Below, in pieces: positions 1 to 64,000 of a stretch of 64,000 bases of DNA. The notes below the pieces were generated by a model. That model saw nothing but the letters and a program-made list of their open reading frames with translations. It was not told where the DNA came from and searched no databases. The number at the start of each line of letters is the position of its first letter. Position 1 is the first letter of the stretch. The stretch is from Phocoena phocoena (Eukaryota; Chordata; Mammalia; Artiodactyla; Phocoenidae). Location: NCBI RefSeq assembly GCF_963924675.1, contig NC_089232.1, positions 31,694,842 through 31,758,841 of the forward strand, read 5' to 3'. A program made the translations under genes and the position numbers.

Positions 1-24
1 ATATATATATATATATATATACAT
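1..24. repeat. (AT)n microsatellite
   Basis: Alternating AT fills the first bases of the window, inside the AAK1 intron upstream of window exon 1, with TACATATATACG variants after it. Confidence 0.9.
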
Positions 25-48
25 ATATACGTATATTTTTTAAAGTAA

Positions 49-55531
<55,483 letters not shown>

Positions 55532-56411
55532 CCGTGACCCAGTAGCAGATGCAGTTCTGTAACCTTCATACCGTAATATACGTTTTCATTACAGAGTTAA
55601 AAGAAAATGATTTTTTTTTTAAATCTGCAAATAAGGGGCCTTCTAGCCCTAATCTCCTACTACCCCTTGCCTTCTCCCATAGAGATGATAAGGAAAGAAA
55701 ATCACTTTGGCCCTCCAGATACTCCTTGGCCAGCTCCTCTCTGTTAGTTTGCTGTGTTTTCTCATTACCCTTCTTCAATAGCATTATCTTAAATCAAACG
55801 CTAGATGCCATGAGCTTCACCTCTGCTGGAATTGACTCCACCAAAAGCTTAACTGTAACTGAAACTAGTGAATTGACACCTTTGTCTCATTCTTGCTAGG
55901 AATGGCCTCCCAAATCAATCCTCCCAACCCCATCTCCTTTGGCCCGTTGCTGATGAATGTGTTTCTCTGTTTTTGCTTTTTATGCTGCTGCATTATCATG
56001 AGGACATGGCTTCTTCAGTTGGTCTTAACTCGAGGTAGTAACCTGGAGATGGGTGTGTGGTTTAAGAGAGGGTAAAACTGACTGATGGTATATGTTTGGA
56101 AAGAGAAATTGAGCCCAGCTCTAGCCAACCAACTTTGACCTTGTTTGATCGTAGACTTAGCCAAGGGATTTCACACCCCATGCAACCTGCCCAGCATTCG
56201 TCCAGCACTCTGGCTTCCATTGAACCGTGATTTCTCAGATCTGGAGACATGACTGCAAGTACTTGAGATCCTTGGATAAAATGTGTACATTATATAAATT
56301 CCAAGTATTGCCATTCCTTTTCGTGTTAACTGTCCCAAGCCGGGATCTCAGAATTAGACCAAAACCAGACAGTGGTGGTAATATGATACCTTTTATTAGA
56401 AGACTTTTCAT

Positions 56412-56436
56412 GGGGGGGGGGTGGATGGGGGAGGGG
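56412..56436 (+). promoter_or_regulatory. G-quadruplex candidate in the 3' UTR
   Basis: A run of ten G is followed by tgg, a run of five G and a run of four G within 25 nt. The transcript strand is G-rich, so an RNA quadruplex with tracts of four G is possible about 880 nt after the stop codon. Confidence 0.5.
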
Positions 56437-56912
56437 AAGGAATTGTAGCAGAAACAGATGTATTTTTCTTGTGATTTTTATTTTGAATCAAATATTGTAA
56501 ATTGTGTATAAATGAAGACGCTGAATAGTTCTGTTTCCACTTGGCGTTTCAAGTCCGATATCAGGTGTCTGTACAGGGTTTTGATCTCTTTCCCTTGTAT
56601 AACTAACTACGCAGCAATCCTACAGTGTAACATATGGAATCATTTTGAGTAGACTTGTGTGTTGCTATAAGCTTTCAGCAGGTCCTCTGTCTTTGTAGAA
56701 TAAGCATGTTGTTTATTTTCAGATAATCAGAAATAAGTATGCTGACACACTAGGCACAGTTTGACTCGGGCTACTTACCTTTCTTTCTCTCTGATGTTTG
56801 AATTGAAGGATGCAGCCAATGAAATATGTTCAGTTGGTTTTCCTTGGCATCCTAGATTTAAAAAAACAAAACAAACCATAGTTTCTCACTAACCTTAGAA
56901 TATTGTTCATAA

Positions 56913-56922
56913 AATAAATAAA
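56913..56922 (+). terminator. Proximal poly(A) signal candidate (double AATAAA)
   Basis: Two overlapping AATAAA hexamers lie about 1.4 kb after the stop codon. The sequence 20-80 nt downstream contains TG/T-rich patches (ctctgtatatgtcc). This is a plausible site for a short 3' UTR form. Confidence 0.45.
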
Positions 56923-57131
56923 GGCCCCTGCACTAATGTGACAACATGACTCATGGTCACCCTCTGTATATGTCCTTACTCACCGAAGTATATTTTTTTC
57001 CTTCCATGCAAAGCAGTTTTATAAAATCACCCTTTTGAAAGAGGTAGGCACAGAGAACCCCATTTGGTTCTCTTCCTTGAGTGCCATTTTTATGGTCAGA
57101 AGGGAACTTCTTAGTTGATCAGATTTGTACC

Positions 57132-57137
57132 AATAAA
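57132..57137 (+). terminator. AATAAA in the 3' UTR
   Basis: A single canonical hexamer with a T-rich stretch (tgttcttcttcttcacg) about 35 nt downstream. Possible alternative cleavage site. Confidence 0.3.
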
Positions 57138-57467
57138 ATTCCAGGTCCATTGCTTATTTCCCTGTCTAGCACTTTTGTTCTTCTTCTTCACGTTTGCTCT
57201 TTAAGGGGGAAAAAAAGAAAGCCGAACAGCAACAACCGCCTGCAAAACCTTGTACCCTGGAGGTCAAGCTTTGACCCCAGCAATGTGAGAACAGCCTTTG
57301 AAAGGTATCAGAGGAAAAATTGGAACCTTTCAGTCTTCCTTCTGACTTTAAGTACTTCCGTGTCAGCTGAAACTAGACACACTAAGTACAGGCCTCTGTT
57401 AGGATAATGGGTCATTTCCGAAATTGAGGGAGGCACAACCTACCTGCTGAGGGTTAAAAAAGATCCT

Positions 57468-57672
57468 TGGGCTTCCCTGGTGGCGCAGTGGTTGAGAGTC
57501 CGCCTGCCGATGCAGTGGACACGGGTTCGTGCCCCGGTCTGGGAAGATCCCACATGCCGCGGAGCGGCTGGGCCCGTGAGCCATGGCCGCTGAGCCTGCG
57601 CGTCCGGAGCCTGTGCTCCGCAACGGGAGAGGCCACAACAGTTAGAGGCCCGCGTACCGCAAAAAAAAAAAA
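57468..57672 (+). mobile_element. CHR-type SINE in the AAK1 3' UTR, sense
   Basis: A complete element reading gggcttccctggtggcgcag, ggttcgtgccccggtctggg, a GC-rich body and a 12-nt A tail. It is flanked by aaaaaagatcct/aaaaaagatatcct. The only full-length short-form SINE in the window in the sense direction, and it lies in the exon. Confidence 0.93.
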
Positions 57673-58031
57673 GATATCCTCGAAGAGCTCTCCATGATTG
57701 GAGAGCAGTGAAAATGGGACTTGGTTTGCCCCTTTATGGACAGGAATATTACTGAAGATCAAAATGGTATTCTTTTTCCCAGACATAGAAAGAATATATA
57801 AACTAATGAAAGAGATGTTTATTTTTAAATAAGAATAATGTTTTATGCCTATGTTTTCCAGTTTGATTTTTTTTCATACATACATGTTAGAAATATAATG
57901 AAATATCTAGTTTCTCAATTTAATTGAAACCACGAAGAGTACAGTTTAGAAATTAGGTAAGTGTCTCTAAATTATTCCTTTCATGTATTACCCGTAATCA
58001 CATTGAGATATATTATCTAGTCATTTGGCTC

Positions 58032-58037
58032 AATAAA
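58032..58037 (+). terminator. AATAAA in the 3' UTR
   Basis: A canonical hexamer in an AT-rich setting without a clear GT-rich downstream element. Probably weak. Confidence 0.2.
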
Positions 58038-60676
58038 GCTTAATGGAGAATGTTAATGAAAATGAATAGACTAGAAACGAGAGAGACTGGGTGGAGGAAG
58101 CCTGAGGGGGATAATGACATGAAATTATCTTGAGTTTATGCTTTAGGAGTAGGGCTTCAAAGGAGAGAACTATTTTTCTGCTAAAGAAGACATGTGAGTG
58201 ACTTGATTAAAGGGACCTCTTTAGTTTATAGCATCATCCTTGAGCTAAAAGGGGTTTATTTGAGATGAGTATAGTATGCTAATAATTGATAGAACTTTGA
58301 AACTGTAGACTGAGCTACAATAGGGACCTTAGAGATTATTCTAGTCCATCCACTTCGTTTCACAGATGTGGGACCTAAAGCAGGTGGTGGGAGAAGAGAC
58401 CCGGGCAGGACAGGCCACCTGGGAGCTTGTCCTGACCTTTGCCAGTCCCTGGCCTAGTGGGGCTTCAGCAGGGGCTTCACTTCTTAGGGCTGCTCCTTAC
58501 TGACAATGATGAGTTTGGACTAGATGGTTTTTAAGGTTATAGGATTCTAGGGTTCTAAGTATTTATTATGATGCTTCAGGAGGACTATGAAGGATTTATA
58601 TAATCCTGATGTTCTTCAGTTATCTTCTGTAGCTCTTACTATTACTGTAGCAGTATTTACATTTTAGAGAGTTACAGTGGGCTTTCACTAACCCGGGTTG
58701 CTCTCTCTCTTAGTTATCTGAAGAGACCCATAAATCATCACAGAGTTTTGGACATAGATTTTCCTTTTTTTTAATATTACACACACGTATCTACCTATTC
58801 CAACAAAACAGTATCAGAAGATTTCAATTCTTTTAAACTGTATAATCGAGGACCTGCCATTTAAAAATGGACAAATAACTGTAAGCATATGTTTCTGATT
58901 TGCTCTTATTCCGACTGTGCAAAAGTAGTACCTGTACCAGAAAACATCACAAATTGGATTTTTTTCCCTTTACAGCATTCAGATAACTAGATCACCAAAT
59001 TCAAGTCCCAGTGTTTTTAAAAGCACAGCCCTCAGAGGAGATAAGCTTTAAATGGACACTTCTAAATGTGATTATAATTAATGATTTCTTTAGCAGACGT
59101 ATCAGAGTTGCGATACCTAATTGAGTGTTCCCTTCAAAGGCATCTGGTTTTACTTGGGAAACATACTTATTCTAATGATGCTGCCACCATTTATGTTATT
59201 TTTGAAACTTCTCTCCTTAGAAATATTCAATACTATCAAGAAAGATAATAAAATATAAGAAAATCAGTTGTATTATCTAATTAGTATCGCTTTCAGCATC
59301 TGAAAGTAGTATGCTCTCTTTCTTGATCTTTTCCTACCGCTCTTGGTTCTAAGTAACATTTAGATGTTTCCAAAAAGCAAAATCACTCGCCTAAGCTGAA
59401 GAGTGGTTACTGTTGAAGAGAGTAAGAAGAATGAGTAATTCACCGAAGATTCCCAGAGAGGACCTTATGATGGAATGCGACGACAAGCAGTCTTAACTTC
59501 CTTAATATTCTGAATAAGGGAACTTATACAATTTCACCTGTCTTTAGTATGGTTTGGAAAATTGAAAGATAGGGGTTCTGAAATACCTCTGAAAGAGGTT
59601 GTCACTTTGTTCAGTGTCATTTGATACTGGACTTGGCTCTTCCCAAATTAGAATTATAGAACTCGGATTGCTAATAATTACAGGAGAACAAATCCAGGAA
59701 AATAACCTGTTTTACTCAAGATGAAATATTAGCTTTGTTTCTAATCCTTTTTTCGGGGTCTCCTGAGATAAATGATTCAAACCAACACAACCTCTCCCCA
59801 CCGACCGCCCAGGTCAGGAACAGTTCTGCCTTCAGTAGTGCTGGGGGAAGGAGGAGACTTTTGGGGTTGACCTCAGCCCAGAGGTGTGGAGGCATATGAA
59901 TGCAGCTGAACAGATGCAGATTGTAGAGAACTTCGGCCAAAATAAAGTCTCCCATGCCGATGTTTGTCTATAGTTCCAGGAGTCTTAGCTTTCTCAGTCT
60001 GTAAGATTCAGGATTCTGTAGCCATGAACTTAGAGTTTGGGGATAAAAATGACAGGATTGCCCAAACTACTGAATTAAGCAGATTAGAGGCTGCCAGGCA
60101 GAACAGAGAAACTATTAGATGGATACTTAAAATGGTACCTTTACTGAAACACTCCAGATATTACAAAGCCATCTTTTATTCCTCTCAAGAGACTGTAATT
60201 TTACCAGCACAAAGTTATTAGCCTTTTCCTTTTCCCCACTAGTAATGTTCCTAGAGTTGGATGTGCTTGGATTTCTTGAGTCAGAATGAATCCCAGATGG
60301 CCTCCATTTCAAATAATCTGTAACAAGATACTATTTTGTTTCTCTTGGGTTTCCTTTCACTGTGATGGGGGAGAGAGGTTCTTTGGACAATGCTGATCTG
60401 TGCAGCAGCATGGTAGTTGCTAGAATGGAAGATATCTTCCTGGTTCCCACTCTGATGTAGCCTTGCCCTAGGAGTATTCTCTGCCCTGTCGCACACGCCC
60501 TCATCACATGGATGTGTATTCACCACAGACCTTTATCCTGTCCTCCCAAGAAGACAAAGCAAACAGAGGTACATGAAGCTATCTTATACAGAAAAATGTG
60601 AAATTTGAACTTTGCTACACAAGTACTGTATAAAAAACAAGTCTGTAAACAAGTTTCTTATGTAAACATACAGGAA

Positions 60677-60682
60677 AATAAA
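60677..60682 (+). terminator. AATAAA in the 3' UTR
   Basis: A canonical hexamer. Further hexamers lie at 59247, 59941 and 60911. None is followed by a clear GT-rich element, so usage is uncertain. Confidence 0.2.
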
Positions 60683-63600
60683 GACTTTTATCTGTTAAAA
60701 CAGGAGCATGACGTTCAGAGCTATAACTAAATAACTTACAGTAGCTGCTCTTCTCCTGATCTGAAAACCCACTTTTGCGAGAAGGATTTAAACATATTGT
60801 TGAGTGACCATAAGCACCTGTGCACAAGGAAAGTGCAGACACGTATGAGAGACGTGCAGAGGACATTTTAATGAGTCATGGCTACCCCGGCTTCATCTGC
60901 AGTCATAGAGAATAAACCCCTGTGAGCCTGCATTTGATATGACCAGACATGGAGCTGTAAAAGCGAGCACAGATTTGCAGCTACCCTCCTCTAATTTAAT
61001 CTTTAATGTACCCAGGCCAATTTAATTAAACATTTTATGTTGGCAACGGCAGTTTCATGCCCAGGGAGAAATCTCTCTCGTTTAATTGCTCTATTGGCTT
61101 GAGAGACCCAGCGTCTCTAGCCAGTGTTGTCCCCCATCAAATATCTTATTCTCCAGGCGTGGGTTTTAATGCAACTCCACAGCATATGGTAGAACCCAGT
61201 GCTTAATTTTATTATCTAAGCAAAAGGTCATGGAAATTATTAGTTTGAGGTACATCTCCTGATTCCCTGATTCAGCTCTGAGAGTGTGAATTTCATTTGG
61301 TGCTACATTTCTGAAGTTCTTGTAAAGGGTATTTTGCTTTCTATTTGCTAACTATACGAGAAGGTTTCTCAATACTCCCAAGACTTCACCTTCAGTTTTG
61401 GGCAAGAACTATGTCTTTGACACTCCCTATAACTGTTATTTCTCTTTATAGTATGGGAGAAAGTAAAATTCTGGTCACGCATGATATATTGCACTCAGGA
61501 ATATCCAGCCTGCAATTTAAGACTTCAGATTTTCATTCTTTTTTAGGAAACACTGGCCCTCACTGTCCATCAGATAAAATTTCCAGGGTAAACCTATTCT
61601 AAATTATTCAGCACTTTGGGTTGCTTTGGAAATTAATAGGGAATTGGTGAGGATAGTTGCCAAAGCATCAGATACTTTTGAGGATGCCTTCTTTCTGAAG
61701 CATATACGCTCTTACTGAAATCGACATTAATTTGCAGCCTCAAAATAGACTAAAATGGAGTTTATTCCTAGTGGAAGTGTCAAAAAGTGTGCTTAACCTC
61801 AACCTGGCACGCAGTCCTACATCAGAGCAAGAAAAAGAAGTGTGTTTTGACTTCTTGCTTAATTTAATGCGCTAAAGCAAAATGAAAAGAGACATGACTT
61901 AATTTGAGGAAATAGAACAAAATGCCCTACCTTAAGCTTCCTGATAAGGAAGACCCTTATGCTTGATAAGGGAGACCCTGACCCTGTGAGGCCAGGTCCC
62001 AGGTTTAAGCCCAAAGCCCCCGCCCATCACTCCCCACCCCTACCCCAAGAACAACTGGCTAGCTTTATTGAGTTTTCTGGTCACAGGGCATCTGCTCTGC
62101 ATGCCATTGGTTTCCAAAGGAACTGGGCCAAGGCACTGAGGTTAAATTAGTATAAGTCTTTCATTGCTAGTAGGCAGACTGCTTCCAACATGTTTTTCTG
62201 ACAGTACAAGGCTATATTCATATACAAGGACTGTTCACCCTGAAAATACATGCTTTCCCTCCCTGCAATAACACACGCATATTCAAAAAAAAAAAAACCC
62301 TCTAACTACCAACAAGATTTAATGCCTACCTTCTGTTTACAATTATTTAGAATCTGTCCTTCTCTTGACTGCTTTGTTTCTTGTGCTGCCACCACCAAAA
62401 TTCCCTGAGGGAATGTGGATGTCTGCGTGCCCCATACCCACTGCGTGTCTTTGTTCTCCAGAACGCCAGGCTTGGAGGGTTACGAAGGGTGGTTGCTCTC
62501 AGCCTTGGTCATACTGCACCTCCTCTAAAAAGAATGGAAAGGTTAAGAGATCTGGCCTTCAAGGGAAAATCCTTTAAAGGTGCTTTTCCAATCCTATAGA
62601 GCAGATTCATGTTCAAAGAGAGAGATGAAATAGGTCTGGCCTTGTTTTGAAGGACTGGAGACTAGTTCTCCTTTCAAACTTGATGTTATAGTATTTTTGT
62701 GACTATATAAGTTTTTAAAAGTTGTCACAATTTTAGGTGTGATTTTTCCTATTCAGCATGAAGGTCATGGAATATGCTCTGAGTTGGCAGGTTTACAGTT
62801 GACTTGACCAAGAACTCACTTTTAACGTAAGTAATTTAGATAGGTTAGGAATGCCCTTCTAGCCTGTCTGACCCTGCACATGGGTACCCCTACTTGGTAC
62901 TTTACAGCTCTCACAATGTACTCTAACACTGCAGGCATCCGAGATGCCCTGCGTTCTATAGGTAGCTGCTTTTTGGAGGTCTGTGCACACAATTTGATTT
63001 GACTACATGCCATTTAAATTTCCCCAGAACACTAGCTTCAGTCAAACTAGTGCTCATTTTCATTATTGGTTCCCATGGTGGCCGGAGTTGGTCATGACTA
63101 AATTTGCCAGTTTTCTCCTGAGAGATATTTTGCTCTCCCATAGAAGCACATCAGCTTTTAGGGTGGTTTTGGAAGATGAGAAGTCATGACTTAATTTTGG
63201 GAACTAAAAACTATCCAACTGATAACTGTGTTAGAAAGCGGTTCAAGGAGTTTTGGGGGCCATTCGTACCACTTTGCTCAGCAAATCTTATCTTGGAAAA
63301 CTTCTCTGCCCCATTTCATTTGAATTTCCCCACAGACATCATCATCTGGGAATCACTGTGACAGATCTCACATCGATATACTCGCCTGAGAGATTAGAAT
63401 TATGTCTTTCCACATATATTGCAAAGGAGAAGGTGTTCCGTTTATCTCCTGTCCCCTGACTAACGCTTTCCTATCACCATATGGGTGCACATACTAAAGT
63501 TATAATGCAAGGAAACATTTATCCTCTTCATATACTATTCAGAAAGCCATTTGGCACCAGTACAGAATTTAACTTAAAGACCCTGTAATTTGGAATTCAC

Positions 63601-63834
63601 CAAATACATTCAGAGTTCTAGAAAGAGAAATAAAAATGGTGGCGGGGTGAGGGGGGGACCCACCTTTTTTGTTTCTGAAAACAATATTTAAGGTCAGAAC
63701 TGTTTAAAAAGAAGCACTGCTAAAAAGTTACAGGATTCAGAGAAACATAGTATTTTTGTACAGTATCTTCTAAAATGTTCAGATCTCTCTCTACATCTCT
63801 TTACAATGTAATGCCTCTAAGTAACTGGTTTCCC

Positions 63835-63877
63835 AATAAATTGATTTTGATGCCGCTTCTGCTGTGTTCTGTGTGGT
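63835..63877 (+). terminator. Strongest poly(A) site candidate in the window
   Basis: AATAAA at 63835-63840 is followed about 18-37 nt later by a GT-rich stretch (tgctgtgttctgtgtggtt). That spacing is the classic arrangement of cleavage signal and downstream element. If used, it gives a 3' UTR of about 8.3 kb. Confidence 0.5.
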
Positions 63878-64000
63878 TAATTCAAGCAGAAACTTTAGCA
63901 GGGGAAAATTGTTAGCAGAAGTTTCTACTACCTAATGGTTTGCTTAGAAGGGGAGAGGGTAACGTGGGGAGGGGATGATTGAATTTCCGCTGTACAGAGG

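Larger units (their letters stand above)
55532..64000 (+). other. AAK1: AAK1 3' UTR (continues to or past the right edge)
   Basis: There is no further coding exon after the stop. The sequence is AT-rich, mostly unique, with one sense SINE (57468-57672), a G-rich cluster (56412-56436), a MIR-like patch near 58310-58400, and scattered AATAAA signals. AAK1 is known to have a very long 3' UTR. Small open frames here (for example 55549-55899 and 59964-60221) have no coding character. Where transcription ends cannot be decided from sequence alone. Confidence 0.8.

Noticed and set aside
55549..55899. 116-codon frame just after the AAK1 stop
   Set aside because: It lies in the 3' UTR with no family resemblance and an ordinary start context; readthrough is not indicated because the frame is interrupted by TAG and then differs.

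Overview
This is a mammalian, almost certainly cetacean (whale or dolphin), genomic window. All coding sequence is split into short exons with GT-AG introns. The introns carry many roughly 205-bp tRNA-derived SINEs of the cetacean CHR type, a near-full-length LINE-1, cetartiodactyl mariner debris and ancient mammalian repeats (MIR, L2, Tigger, hAT). Nothing looks bacterial, viral or plasmid-like.

One protein-coding gene spans the window on the + strand: AAK1, the AP2-associated protein kinase 1 (Numb-associated kinase family). I can place 16 consecutive coding exons between 117 and 55531. They run from the activation segment of the kinase domain (SYRAPEMV) through the Q/P-rich middle region to the natural C-terminus (DQLIDL, stop TAG at 55529-55531). 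Together they encode 736 residues, about three quarters of a protein of roughly 960. The N-terminus and promoter lie upstream of the window. The long 3' UTR starts at 55532 and probably continues to or beyond the right edge.

Layout: 1-3848, last three kinase-domain exons. 6172-11539, proline/glutamine-rich linker with two CAG tracts. 16212-23972, Q-rich region, phospho-motif region, NPFDDDNF motif and first LIPG exon. 23973-31013, intron with an intact-ORF RPL36 retrocopy, SINEs and a Tigger MITE. 31110-49672, an 18.5-kb intron holding a 7.6-kb antisense LINE-1 that two SINEs have entered. 49673-55531, the last five coding exons, all joined by phase-1 introns. 55532-64000, 3' UTR with a sense SINE, a G-quadruplex candidate and several poly(A) signals.

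I found no undescribed multi-gene system. The most useful leads are: a perfectly framed 105-nt alternative extension of exon 13; the block of six skippable phase 1-1 tail exons with recurring motifs; the antisense L1 whose 5' UTR faces the tail-coding exons; the RPL36 retrocopy with perfect target-site duplication; and a mariner hairpin 100 nt upstream of exon 14. Family names rest on recognition from memory and by-eye translation; no searches were run.
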